Below are positions 40,756 to 49,903 of a DNA stretch of 64,000 nt, one piece after another; the first letter of the stretch is position 1; each line of letters opens with the position of its first letter. The notes beneath the pieces were generated by a model that was not told the origin of the DNA, did not search any database, and worked only from the letters and a program-made list of their open reading frames with translations. The position numbers and the translations under genes are program-made. Origin of the DNA: Burkholderiales bacterium (lineage in GTDB: Bacteria; Pseudomonadota; Gammaproteobacteria; Burkholderiales; SG8-41); NCBI GenBank assembly GCA_036262035.1, contig DATAJS010000005.1, positions 36,110-100,109 on the forward strand, given 5' to 3'.

Positions 40756-42639
40756 TCATCCCGGGGTGCGCTGCTGAGCGCGACGCTCGGTCACGCCGAG
40801 CGCCTCGCCGGGGGGCTCGACGGCGAACGCGCTCAGGCGTGAGTCTTCGGTCGCGGCCTGCGCATCGACGGTGAGCGTCTCGTCCTCGAACGAGACGCGC
40901 ATGCGCAGCAGGTGCACGCCGCGGCTGCGCAGGCTGCGCAGGCGCTCGGCGGGAATCGAGCCGCTGGACACCAGCACGTCGCGCACGCCGTGGCGCTCGA
41001 CGAGGCGCGGCGCATCGCCCGGGGCGTAAATGCGGCAGCCGCGGATAATCTTGCCCACTTTCATCGGGTCGTCGTCGAGGAAGCCGACGACGCGGTAGCG
41101 GTGCTCGGCGTTGTTCGCGAGCTCGCGCAGCAGCCACTCCCCGCCGTCGCCGGCGCCGTAGATGAGCGCCGGCGTCGCCTCGGGATGGGCTGCGCGCTGC
41201 CGGTCGGAGATCAGCGTTCCCAGCATGCGGAACGAGAGGCGGCTCGCGCAGATGAGCGCCAGCAGGATCAGCGCGTCGAGGACGAAGACTCCGTTCGCGC
41301 CGCGCACGCCGCCGGTCATCAGGTTGACGACGAACGCGCTCAGCACCGCCGCGGCCACGGTCGAGCGCCCCATCACGATCACGTCGGCGACGCTGAAGTA
41401 GCGCCACATGCCGCGATAGACGCCGCCTGCGAGCAGCGCGATCTGCTGTATCACCAGCACCGCGGGCAGCGTGAGCACGAAGATGTTGAAGTGCTCCAGC
41501 GAAAGGTCGCCGCCGAAGCGGAAGAGAAAGCTCGCGAAATACGCGAGCGAGATGAGCATGAGGTCGAGGAGCACCTCGAAGATGCGCTTCTTGTACGAGA
41601 ATTCGACCAGCACGTTGACGAAGCGATTGCTGACGTCCGGACTGTCGGGCTGGTGGATGCGCACCTTCCCGAGATGCAGCCCGAAGAAGAGGATGGTCAG
41701 CGCGAACGTGAGCACGAGCAGCAGCGCCACGTGCACGTTGATCACGCGCACGTAAAGGCCGAGCGCCCCCGACGCCGCCGCGATCAGCCACAACATGAGC
41801 ACCGCGTTGCGCTCGGACATCCCCAGCGCCACCAGCCGGTGCGACGTATGGTCCCTGCCCCCCTGCGACACCGGCCGCCCGTAGAACTTGCGCGTGACGG
41901 TGACGAAGCCCATGTCGAAGATCGGGATCAGGAAGATGAGCACCGGCGTGAGCAGGACCGCCGCGAGATTGAAGGTCCGGCTGTAATCGTTGAGCAGCGC
42001 GGTCGCGCCCACCGTGAGGCCGAGGAACATCGAGCCGCAATCGCCCATGAAGATCGACGCGGGATGGAAGTTGTAGACGAGGAAGCCCAGCAGCGCGCCG
42101 GCGAGCAGGCACACCAGCATCGCCTCCGCAGGCTGGCCGTTCGCGACGAAGCCGATGATCATCGCGACACAGGCGATCAGCGACACGCCGCCGGCCAGGC
42201 CGTCCATGTTGTCGAGCAGGTTGATCGCGTTGGTGATCGCGACCAGCCAGAAGATCGTGACGATGTCGTTGAGCGTCTCGTAGCTCGACCACGGCAGCTT
42301 CACGCCGAAATGCACGATGCCCGCGGCCGCGATGAGCTGCAGGCTCAGCTTCGTGTAAGGCTTGATCTGGACGAGATCGTCGATGAAGCCGGCGACGAAG
42401 ATGAAGGTGCCGAAGGCGAGGATCGCATACGCCTTCGGGGCGGGCGGCGCGAACAGCGCGAAAGCGACGGCGAACGCGAGATAGATGCCGACGCCGCCCA
42501 GCATGGCGGTCGGCTTCTGGTGCCAGCGGTCCTTGCGGGGCTTGGCGACGACGCCGTAGTGGCGCGCCGCCGCGCGCACGCACGCGGTGAAGAACAGGCT
42601 CAGGAGAAACGCAGAAAGCGCCGCAAGCGCGAGTTGCAT
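40756..42639 (-). CDS. WecA/MraY-like sugar-1-phosphate transferase fused to truncated FlaA1/WbpM-like module
   Basis: The 627-residue membrane protein has two parts. Residues 1-~335 form a polyprenyl-phosphate N-acetylhexosamine-1-phosphate transferase with about 11 helices: Asp87-Asp88 (FIDDLVQIKPYTKL), NAINLLDNMDGLAGG (137-151), MGDCGS (199-203) and the HTSH loop near 264. It should begin glycan synthesis on undecaprenyl phosphate. Residues ~355-590 resemble the N-terminal four-helix membrane region and first Rossmann domain (IYGAGDGGE) of FlaA1/WbpM-type proteins, but the C-terminal SDR catalytic domain is missing. So the second part is not a complete dehydratase. Confidence 0.87.
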   Translation of the reverse strand: MQLALAALSAFLLSLFFTACVRAAARHYGVVAKPRKDRWHQKPTAMLGGVGIYLAFAVAFALFAPPAPKAYAILAFGTFIFVAGFIDDLVQIKPYTKLSLQLIAAAGIVHFGVKLPWSSYETLNDIVTIFWLVAITNAINLLDNMDGLAGGVSLIACVAMIIGFVANGQPAEAMLVCLLAGALLGFLVYNFHPASIFMGDCGSMFLGLTVGATALLNDYSRTFNLAAVLLTPVLIFLIPIFDMGFVTVTRKFYGRPVSQGGRDHTSHRLVALGMSERNAVLMLWLIAAASGALGLYVRVINVHVALLLVLTFALTILFFGLHLGKVRIHQPDSPDVSNRFVNVLVEFSYKKRIFEVLLDLMLISLAYFASFLFRFGGDLSLEHFNIFVLTLPAVLVIQQIALLAGGVYRGMWRYFSVADVIVMGRSTVAAAVLSAFVVNLMTGGVRGANGVFVLDALILLALICASRLSFRMLGTLISDRQRAAHPEATPALIYGAGDGGEWLLRELANNAEHRYRVVGFLDDDPMKVGKIIRGCRIYAPGDAPRLVERHGVRDVLVSSGSIPAERLRSLRSRGVHLLRMRVSFEDETLTVDAQAATEDSRLSAFAVEPPGEALGVTERRAQQRTPG

Positions 42640-42705
42640 GTGCCTTCCAGGAGTTTTACGTGACGCCGCGGCGCCCGCGCGCGGTGCGCGCGGCGCCGGC
42701 CGGCA

Positions 42706-43701
42706 TCAGACGGCGACCCGCCGGGGTCCCCGCCGCTCGTGCGTGCCCTGCTGGAACTCGATCACGCTCGCCAGGATGTCGTCGAGCGTCTTCTTCGGTG
42801 AGTACTGGATGAGACGCTGGATCTTTCCGATGTCGGGCACGCGGCGCTGCATGTCCTCGAAACCGTCCTCGTACGCCTCGGTGTACGGGATCAGCACGAT
42901 CTTCGATTTCGAGCCGGTGAGCGCCTTGACGCGCTGCGCGAGCTCCATCATCGAGATCTCGCCGCTGTTGCCGATGTTGTACACCTCACCCACCGCGTCG
43001 TGGTGATCGGCCAGGCCGATCAGCGCGCCGACCGCGTCGTGCACGTGGGTGAAGCAGCGGGTCTGCTGGCCGTCGCCGAAGACCGTGATGTCCTCTCCGG
43101 CGAGCGCCTGCTTGACGAAATTCGGGATGACCATGCCGTAGCGGCCCGTCTGTCGCGGGCCGACGGTGTTGAACAGGCGCGCCACCACGGTGGGCACCTT
43201 TTTTTCCTTCCAGTAGGCGATGGCGAGGAACTCGTCGATCGCCTTGGAGCAGGCATAGCTCCAGCGGCCTTTGCTGGTGGGACCCATGATCAGATCGTCG
43301 TCCTCGCGGAACGGGACCTTGTCGCGCTTGCCGTACACTTCCGAGGTCGATGTGATCAGCACGCGCTTGCGCTTTTTCGCCGCCAGCTTCAGCACGACGT
43401 CGGTGCAGCGGATGTTGGTCTCGATCGTCGCGACCGGGCTCTCGACGATCAGCCGCACCCCGACGGCCGCGGCGAGGTGGTAGATCACGTCGCACAGGTC
43501 GACCAGCTCGGCCATGAGGCGGGTGTCGCCGACCGACTCGATGTAATACGTGAAGTTCGGATGACTTTTCAGGTGCTGGATATTCTCGATGGCGCCCGTC
43601 GAGAGGTCGTCCACCACGTAGACCTCGTCGCCGCGCTCGAGCAGCCTCTCGGCCATGTGCGAGCCGATGAAGCCCGCCCCTCCTGTGATCAGCACCTTCA
43701 T
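42706..43701 (-). CDS. NAD-dependent nucleotide-sugar epimerase/dehydratase
   Basis: The 331-residue extended SDR has GGAGFIGS (7-14), catalytic STSEVYG and SYACSK (Tyr and Lys of YxxxK), and RLFNTVGPRQTGRYGMVIPNFVKQAL. This region is typical of UDP-glucuronate decarboxylase or UDP-hexose epimerase relatives used in glycan loci. The exact reaction cannot be set from sequence. ATG at 43701 has AAAGGAAA upstream. It lies 79 bp after wecB and 66 bp before the WecA-like gene on the same strand. Confidence 0.87.
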   Translation of the reverse strand: MKVLITGGAGFIGSHMAERLLERGDEVYVVDDLSTGAIENIQHLKSHPNFTYYIESVGDTRLMAELVDLCDVIYHLAAAVGVRLIVESPVATIETNIRCTDVVLKLAAKKRKRVLITSTSEVYGKRDKVPFREDDDLIMGPTSKGRWSYACSKAIDEFLAIAYWKEKKVPTVVARLFNTVGPRQTGRYGMVIPNFVKQALAGEDITVFGDGQQTRCFTHVHDAVGALIGLADHHDAVGEVYNIGNSGEISMMELAQRVKALTGSKSKIVLIPYTEAYEDGFEDMQRRVPDIGKIQRLIQYSPKKTLDDILASVIEFQQGTHERRGPRRVAV

Positions 43702-43780
43702 CTGGTTTCCTTTCAATGCGGAACGACTATTGTCCCATACTGCGAACACGGCGTCAGGCCGTCTTATGCCGTCAGCAGGC

Positions 43781-44881
43781 CTACCAAGTCGGGGCTCGAC
43801 GCAAAAGGTCTGCCACCACGCGCCCGGCGGTCCTGCCGTCCCATAGCTGCGGCGTTCGCCCCTGAGGCCAGCGCCGCTCGTGTATGAGCCGTATCGCGTG
43901 CGGCACCTCGCCCGGCCGCATCAGCCGATTCGTTCCTTCGGTGACGGTGATGGGGCGCTCGGTGTTCTCCCTCAGGGTGAGGCACGGGATGCCGAGATAC
44001 GTCGTCTCCTCCTGGAGCCCGCCCGAATCGGTGATCGCCACCGCGCTCGTCGACAACAGGCTCATGAACTCGATGTAGCCCGCGGGCTCGAGCAGGGTGA
44101 TGCCCGGCTGCTTCAGCGTCTCCCACAATCCGAATTCGACCAGGCACTTGTGCGTGCGCGGATGCACCGGGAAGACCAGCGGCAGGCTGCGTGCGCTCTC
44201 GCGCAGCATATCGGCCAACACCCGCAGCTGCGCGGGATCGTCGACGTTGCTCGGACGGTGCAGCGTGACCACGCCGTATCCGCCCGCCGCGAGTCCGAGC
44301 TGCCGCGCGTACTGGCGCGCCTCGAAACGCGCCCGGCTCATCTCGAGCGCATCCATCATGATATTGCCCACGCGGCAGATGCGCTCCGCCGGGACGCCTT
44401 CCCGCGCGAGATTTTCGTCGCCATCCGGCGACGGTGTCCACAGCACGTCGGCAATCGAGTCGGTGACGATGCGATTGATCTCTTCGGGCATGCTGCGGTC
44501 GCCGCTGCGCAGCCCGGCCTCCAGGTGAGCGACCCGAATGTGCAGCTTGGCCGCCGCGATGGCGCACGCCAGGGTGGAGTTGACGTCGCCGACCACGATC
44601 GTGCAGTCGGGACGCTCGCGCATGCAGAGCTTTTCGTACTCGATCATGACCCGCCCCGTCTGCTCGGCGTGCGTGCCGCCGCCGACGCCCAGGTGTGCGT
44701 GGGGGTCGGGTAGGCCGAGATCGGAGAAAAATGCATCCGACATGTTGCGGTCGTAGTGCTGGCCGGTATGGACGAGACGCGGACGCAGCGCATCGGGCAG
44801 CGCGGCGAGCGCGTTGTAGAGCGGCGCGACCTTCATGAAGTTGGGGCGCGCGGCGGCGATGAGATCTATGGTGTAAGGCAT
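43781..44881 (-). CDS. wecB: UDP-N-acetylglucosamine 2-epimerase (non-hydrolysing)
   Basis: The 366-residue GT-B-fold enzyme converts UDP-GlcNAc to UDP-ManNAc or acts on a related sugar. Conserved segments are ARPNFMKVAPL, HTGQHYD, VVGDVNSTLACA, HLEAGLRSGDRSMPEEINR, TLHRPSNVDD and ITDSGGLQEE. ATG at 44881 overlaps the stop of the GT4 gene (TGATG). In this setting it may make ManNAc or act like FnlC in an L-FucNAc-type path; no fnlA/B genes are present. Confidence 0.93.
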   Translation of the reverse strand: MPYTIDLIAAARPNFMKVAPLYNALAALPDALRPRLVHTGQHYDRNMSDAFFSDLGLPDPHAHLGVGGGTHAEQTGRVMIEYEKLCMRERPDCTIVVGDVNSTLACAIAAAKLHIRVAHLEAGLRSGDRSMPEEINRIVTDSIADVLWTPSPDGDENLAREGVPAERICRVGNIMMDALEMSRARFEARQYARQLGLAAGGYGVVTLHRPSNVDDPAQLRVLADMLRESARSLPLVFPVHPRTHKCLVEFGLWETLKQPGITLLEPAGYIEFMSLLSTSAVAITDSGGLQEETTYLGIPCLTLRENTERPITVTEGTNRLMRPGEVPHAIRLIHERRWPQGRTPQLWDGRTAGRVVADLLRRAPTW

Positions 44882-46107
44882 CAGGTCTGGACCGGGTTCA
44901 GGTTCTCCAGCACATCGAGCATGCGCCTGGCGAGGACGTCGCGATCGTACTCGGTGCAGACGAAGCGTCGGCCCGCCTGCGCCATCGCCTCGCGCTGCTC
45001 GCGTTGCGCCGCGAGCTCGCGGATCGCCTGCACGAGCGCGTCGGTGTCCGCAGGCGGGATCGCACGGCCTGCGCCCGCGCGCTCGAGGATCTCGCGGCTT
45101 TCGCCGCGCACGCCCAGGATGATCGCGCGGCCGACCGCCATCGCCTCGAACATCTTGGACGGAATCACCTGCTCGAAGAGCGGCAGGTTGCGCAGCAGCA
45201 CGAGCGCGACGTCGGCGAGCTTGAGGTACTCGGGGACCTCCTGCTTCGGGACCGAGCCGGTGAATATGACGTTCGTAAGCCCGCGGCGCGCGGCCTCGCG
45301 CACGAGGTCGTCCTTTTCGGCGCCCGTGCCGACCACCACGAACCGGATGTCGTCGCGATCGAGCAGGCGCTCGGCCGCCTCGAGTATCGACGACAGGCCG
45401 TGCGCCATGCCCACGGTGCCGATGTACGCGGCGACGAACTTGCCTTCGACGCCGAGACGCGACGCGAGCGTCTCCGGCCTCGCGCCGGGCTTGTAGAGCT
45501 CGAGATCCGCGCCGTTCGGCACCACGGCGACGCGCGACGCGGGTATGCCGTTGGACGTGAGCACGCGCTTGAACGAGTGCGTGAGGCTCACGATCATCGC
45601 GGCGCGCCGGTATAGGAAGTATTCGAGCTTGCGCAGCATGCGGATGACGAGCGACTCGCGCATCGCGCCGACCGCCACGATCGAATCGGGCCAGAGGTCG
45701 CGCAGCTCGAACACGAAAGGCCTGCGCTTCACGCGCGAGATGAGGTAGCCGGCGACCGCCTGCAGCAGGTGCGGCGAGGTCGCCACCACTACGTCCGGAC
45801 GCGGCAGGAAGATCGCTCGCGCGACCGCGGCGAGCGCGAAGCTCGCCTGATCGAGCGTGCGCCGCACGAAGCCCGCGTTGGGCGCCATGTACGTCCACAC
45901 GCGCTTCACCTCGATACCCGCCATGGTCTCGCTCTGAAAGCGGTTGGACCAGCCTTCGAAGAGCTTGCCTTCCGGGAAGTTAGGGACCGCGCAAACGACC
46001 GTCACGCGATGTCCCGCGGCCACCCAGCGCCGAGTGTGCTCGAAGCACCGCGCGGCGCCGGCGCCCATCTCCGGCGGAAAGTTGTCGCACACGAAGAGAA
46101 TGTTCAT
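44881..46107 (-). CDS. GT4 glycosyltransferase, WbuB-like
   Basis: The 408-residue GT-B glycosyltransferase has an N-terminal Rossmann domain (FVCDNFPPEMGAGAARCFEHTRRW). The donor domain has YIGTVGMAHGLSSILEAAE and an EX7E-type region (SKMFEAMAVGRAIILG). FVFELRDLWPDSIVAVG is typical of WbuB-type enzymes that act on amino sugars in O-antigen synthesis. It overlaps the heparinase-family gene (ATGA) and wecB (TGATG), so the three are translated together. The acceptor and donor are unknown. Confidence 0.9.
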   Translation of the reverse strand: MNILFVCDNFPPEMGAGAARCFEHTRRWVAAGHRVTVVCAVPNFPEGKLFEGWSNRFQSETMAGIEVKRVWTYMAPNAGFVRRTLDQASFALAAVARAIFLPRPDVVVATSPHLLQAVAGYLISRVKRRPFVFELRDLWPDSIVAVGAMRESLVIRMLRKLEYFLYRRAAMIVSLTHSFKRVLTSNGIPASRVAVVPNGADLELYKPGARPETLASRLGVEGKFVAAYIGTVGMAHGLSSILEAAERLLDRDDIRFVVVGTGAEKDDLVREAARRGLTNVIFTGSVPKQEVPEYLKLADVALVLLRNLPLFEQVIPSKMFEAMAVGRAIILGVRGESREILERAGAGRAIPPADTDALVQAIRELAAQREQREAMAQAGRRFVCTEYDRDVLARRMLDVLENLNPVQT

Positions 46108-47765
46108 CGCGGTGCTGCGGCACGCAGGCTGACGCGCGTCGTCACGGGCAGCGCGCCTGACGCGGCCCACGCGATCACCGGTCGCTCGACGACGCAGCCG
46201 AACTCGGGCGCGTAGGTGCCACGCTCGATGGCGACCGAATCGCATGCCGAAACGTCTAGCCTAAGCAGCGTGCCGTCGCTGCAGCCGAGCTCGAAGCTCC
46301 TGTCGCCACAATCACGCACGCTCACGTCGGGGTGCAGGGTTATGCGTCCGCAGACGCGGTGGGGGCCGCGCCCCTCGACGCGATCGATCCACACGAGCTC
46401 GTTCTCCCTCATCGTTATTTCTCTGCGATGCACCGGACGCCCGGCAAGCCGCGAGTACCCGTCGTGCGAGCACGCGATGGAGATTGCGTCCGCGCCCGCG
46501 CTCACCTCGTGGTCGAATGGCCGCGCACGGCGCGCGACCCGGAACCCGTGCCACACCTCGGAAGAGCTCTCTGCGTCGATCTCGACGGTGTTGTGCGCGC
46601 GCGTCGAGCGCTCCCAATCGCGCACGCTTCCCGTGCCGTAACGCGAAGTTCCCGAATTGCAGATGATGCGCCGGCCCTGCCAGGACAGCTCGAAGGAGAG
46701 CGTGTCGGCGTGGGCGTGGGCGGTCAGGTATTGGGGGCCGACGGGAGCCGCGTCGAAGATCAACGCGGCGGGTCCGAGTCTAGCGCTGACGTAGCCGCTC
46801 TCCCGCAGGTATTTTAACCCAGCGGTGAAGCCGCACCGCGCCGCGAAGCCGAGTCGCCGCGCGTAGGCCGCGATGTCCGCGGGCGCGGGCGCGATGCCGA
46901 ACGCCGCGTCGTTGAAGAAAGCGATCCCCCCGTCCGGGTGGCACATCGCGTCGAGCCAGTCGAGCATCGCCGGCACCGCCGCCATCCACGATGCGAGCCC
47001 GGCCGAGAGCGCGCCCGACGGCGTCGCTGCGTAAGCGCGCGCGACGTTGACGAGGTCGAGCACGTCTTCGAGGACGATCGAGTGGTACATGGGACTGAGC
47101 TCGAAATGTCCGCCGTCGGCGAGAATCTGCTCGGGCATCTCGCGCGCGAGTATGCGCAGACCGGTCGCCAGCCACCCTTCGGCTTCCGGGCCGTCGAAGT
47201 ACAGGCCGACGTAGACCAGCGCCTTCGCGTTCTCAAAAAGGTGATTGCCGAGCAGGTGCCATTCGAGGCGACGCGCGAGATGGCGCGCCTGCACCGCGAG
47301 GCTCTCGTGCGCGCGCGGTGCGAGCGCGTTGCCGTCGAGCGTCCATTTGATCCAGTTCACGATGCGCAGCGACAGCGGATAAGGCTCCCACCCGGTGCCG
47401 TGCGCGGGCGGGTTCTCGCCCAGCCAGTTGTCGATGACCGCGTGCCCGAGCGATGGGTCGCCCGCGACTTCGGCGGCGTGCAGCACGTCGAAGTAGTGCA
47501 GGTTGTAGAGCCACAGCTTGGGCCAGTCGGCGCGGTCCCAGTCGCCGGGCCCGACCTCGCGCTCTTCATTAAGGAAACGCATGCGCCGGGGTCCCGGCAG
47601 CGCGCAGCCGCGCCCGGGGTGCGCGGCCCACGTCCCGCTCGCCGGACGGCGCGGTGGCGCGGCGCGCAGGTCCGGCGACGGCCGGCGCAGTCGGAACGCG
47701 ATGCGGCCCGCGACCTGACCCGGCCGCAGGTGACGCAAGGTGTGGAAATAACGCGAGACGCTCAA
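46104..47765 (-). CDS. Heparinase II/III-family protein
   Basis: The 553-residue protein has an alpha/alpha-toroid N-terminal domain (about 90-330; WPKLWLYNLHYFDVLHAAEVAGD, LGNHLFENAKALVYVG). A beta-sandwich heparinase II/III C-terminal domain follows (TAHAHADTLSFELSWQGRRIICNSGTSRYGTG split here only for reading, and HNTVEID). Polysaccharide lyase activity is possible; in O-antigen loci such proteins are usual partners of the ADH-Gfo fusion next door. TTG at 47765 overlaps the preceding stop (TTGA) and gives the standard N-terminus SRYFHTLRHLRPGQ. No clear signal peptide is present. Confidence 0.85.
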   Translation of the reverse strand: MSVSRYFHTLRHLRPGQVAGRIAFRLRRPSPDLRAAPPRRPASGTWAAHPGRGCALPGPRRMRFLNEEREVGPGDWDRADWPKLWLYNLHYFDVLHAAEVAGDPSLGHAVIDNWLGENPPAHGTGWEPYPLSLRIVNWIKWTLDGNALAPRAHESLAVQARHLARRLEWHLLGNHLFENAKALVYVGLYFDGPEAEGWLATGLRILAREMPEQILADGGHFELSPMYHSIVLEDVLDLVNVARAYAATPSGALSAGLASWMAAVPAMLDWLDAMCHPDGGIAFFNDAAFGIAPAPADIAAYARRLGFAARCGFTAGLKYLRESGYVSARLGPAALIFDAAPVGPQYLTAHAHADTLSFELSWQGRRIICNSGTSRYGTGSVRDWERSTRAHNTVEIDAESSSEVWHGFRVARRARPFDHEVSAGADAISIACSHDGYSRLAGRPVHRREITMRENELVWIDRVEGRGPHRVCGRITLHPDVSVRDCGDRSFELGCSDGTLLRLDVSACDSVAIERGTYAPEFGCVVERPVIAWAASGALPVTTRVSLRAAAPR

Positions 47766-49903
47766 GCGCCCGTTCGCAGACGCGCGGCCGCCTCGAGCGT
47801 GACGCGGCTCACTTCGAGCAGCTCGTCGAACGCGATCGGCGATGCGCCGCCGGTCGCGACGGCCCGCACGAAAGCGCCGGCGCAAGCGGCATTCCCCTTG
47901 TCCTGGCTCCACAGGCGCATCGAGCGCAAACCCGGCCAGCCGTAGCCGGTCAGGCGCCGGAAATTGTCGAGCTGCAGGATGCGCCCGGCGCAGAACACTT
48001 CGACGCGCTCCTTGGGAAACGACTTGTGCCCGTCGGTGAGGTAATGCACCGTGCCCGACGAGCCATCAGCGAACGTGAGCGTGAGAATCGCCGCATCGTC
48101 CGGATCGCTCGCCGCGGGCGTGGCGGTGACCGTGCCGATCGGGGCACCTGCCAAGAAGCGCATGAGGTCGATGAAGTGGCAGGCCTCGCCGACGATGCGG
48201 CCGCCGCCGACGCGCGGATCGCGCGTCCAGTGGTCGGCGGGAATGGCGCCCGCGTTTACCGTGATCACGAACGACTTCGGCGAGGCGACCGTCGCGAGCA
48301 GCGCCTTCATCCGCTGCACGTGCGGCGCGAAGCGGCGGTTGAAGCCGACCATCACGAGCGGCGTGCGGCCGCGAGCGAGCGCGTCGGCGTGAGCCGCCGC
48401 GATCGCGTCGAGGCCTTCGGGCGTGATCGCCAGCGGCTTCTCGACGAAGACGTGCTTGCCCGCGCGCAGCGCCTCGCACGCGAAGCGCGCGTGAGTGTCG
48501 TGGCGCGTGCAGACCACGAGCGTGTCGATGTCGTCATCGGCGATCAGCGCGGCGGTGTCGGTGGTCGCCTGCTCGAAGCCGAACTTGCGCCCGGCGTGCA
48601 CCGCGCTCACGCCGCCGCTCGAAGCGATCGTCTTCAACCGCGCGCCGGCGTCGCGCAGCGCCGGGATCAGCACCGCCGTTCCGTAACCGCCCGCGCCGAT
48701 CACGCCCATGACTGGCGCGCCGGTGCGCGCCTCGGCGGCGGCCGCGGGCAACGGCGTCGTGCGCACCATGAGCGCAGGCGCGCGCGCGGCGTCGGCAGCG
48801 GCGTACTCGAGGACGATGCCGAGGCTCGGCTCGCCGCTCGACAGCAGCGCGTACGCTTTTTCGGCATCGTCGAACGCGATGCGGTGCGTGACGAGTGGCG
48901 CGAAGTCGACGCGGCCGTCGCCGAGCATGTCGAGCACTGCCTCGAAGTTGCGCTGCTCGGTCCAGCGCACGTAACCGACGGGATAGTCGTGGCCCTGCTC
49001 TTCGTACGCGCGGTCGTAGCGGCCGGGGCCGTAGGAGCACGACACCTGGAATGTGAGCTCTTTTTCGTAGAAGTCGGCGCGGGAGAGCTCGAGGCCGGTG
49101 ACGCCGACGAGGACGATGCGGCCGCGCTTGCGGCACATCAGCGCCGCCTGATGCATGGGCTCGCTGCTCTTCGTCGACGCGGTGACAATCACCGCGTCGG
49201 CACCGATGCCGCGCGAGTACGCCTGCGCCGCGGCGACCGGATCGGCGCCGCGGCCGACGTCGACGACTTCGGCGCCGAAAGTGCGGGCGAGTTCGAGCCT
49301 GCCTGCGTCGGGATCGATACCGAGCACTCGGCAGCCCTGTGCGCGCAGAAGCTGTACCGCAATGAGGCCGATGAGACCGAGACCGGTCACGACCACGGTC
49401 TCGCCGAGCGTCGGCTGGGCAAGCCGTATTCCCTGCAACGCGATCGCCGCAAGCACGGTGAAAGCGGCGTCCTCGTCGCTCACACCGTCCGCCACTTTCG
49501 CGCAGAGATTGACGGGCACCGTCACGACCTCTGCATGCTTGCCGTTCGAAACGATGCGATCGCCGACCTTAAAACGCGTGACGCCCGCGCCGACCTCGAG
49601 CACCGTGCCGACGTTGCAGTAACCCATCGCGATCGGCTGGTCGAGCTTGTTGCGCACCGCCCTGAGCGTCGGGGCGAGACCGTCGGTCCTGATCTTGTCG
49701 AGGACCATGCGCAGCTTGTCGGGCTGCTGCCGCGCCTTCTCGATCAGCCCCGCCTTGCCGAAATCGACGAGCATGCGCTCGGTGCCCGCCGAAACGAGGC
49801 TTCTGCGAGTCGCGACCAACACGTGACCCGGCGGCACGGCGGGACGCGGCACGTCGACGATTACCGTTTCACCGGAGCTGAGGTTTTGCAGGACCTGTTT
49901 CAT
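47762..49903 (-). CDS. Fusion of zinc-type alcohol dehydrogenase and Gfo/Idh/MocA oxidoreductase
   Basis: This 713-residue protein combines two oxidoreductases. Residues 1-~375 are an MDR alcohol dehydrogenase (YCNVGTVLEVGAGVTRFKVGDRIV; cofactor site GLGLIGLIAVQLLRAQG), apparently without the usual structural zinc Cys cluster. Residues ~398-713 are a Gfo/Idh/MocA protein (GVIGAGGYGTAV, then HVFVEKPLA). The fusion probably oxidises and reduces a sugar intermediate in two linked steps; the substrate is unknown. It overlaps hisF (ATGA) and the heparinase-family gene (TTGA). Such bidomain proteins occur in many surface-glycan loci. Confidence 0.9.
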   Translation of the reverse strand: MKQVLQNLSSGETVIVDVPRPAVPPGHVLVATRRSLVSAGTERMLVDFGKAGLIEKARQQPDKLRMVLDKIRTDGLAPTLRAVRNKLDQPIAMGYCNVGTVLEVGAGVTRFKVGDRIVSNGKHAEVVTVPVNLCAKVADGVSDEDAAFTVLAAIALQGIRLAQPTLGETVVVTGLGLIGLIAVQLLRAQGCRVLGIDPDAGRLELARTFGAEVVDVGRGADPVAAAQAYSRGIGADAVIVTASTKSSEPMHQAALMCRKRGRIVLVGVTGLELSRADFYEKELTFQVSCSYGPGRYDRAYEEQGHDYPVGYVRWTEQRNFEAVLDMLGDGRVDFAPLVTHRIAFDDAEKAYALLSSGEPSLGIVLEYAAADAARAPALMVRTTPLPAAAAEARTGAPVMGVIGAGGYGTAVLIPALRDAGARLKTIASSGGVSAVHAGRKFGFEQATTDTAALIADDDIDTLVVCTRHDTHARFACEALRAGKHVFVEKPLAITPEGLDAIAAAHADALARGRTPLVMVGFNRRFAPHVQRMKALLATVASPKSFVITVNAGAIPADHWTRDPRVGGGRIVGEACHFIDLMRFLAGAPIGTVTATPAASDPDDAAILTLTFADGSSGTVHYLTDGHKSFPKERVEVFCAGRILQLDNFRRLTGYGWPGLRSMRLWSQDKGNAACAGAFVRAVATGGASPIAFDELLEVSRVTLEAAARLRTGA

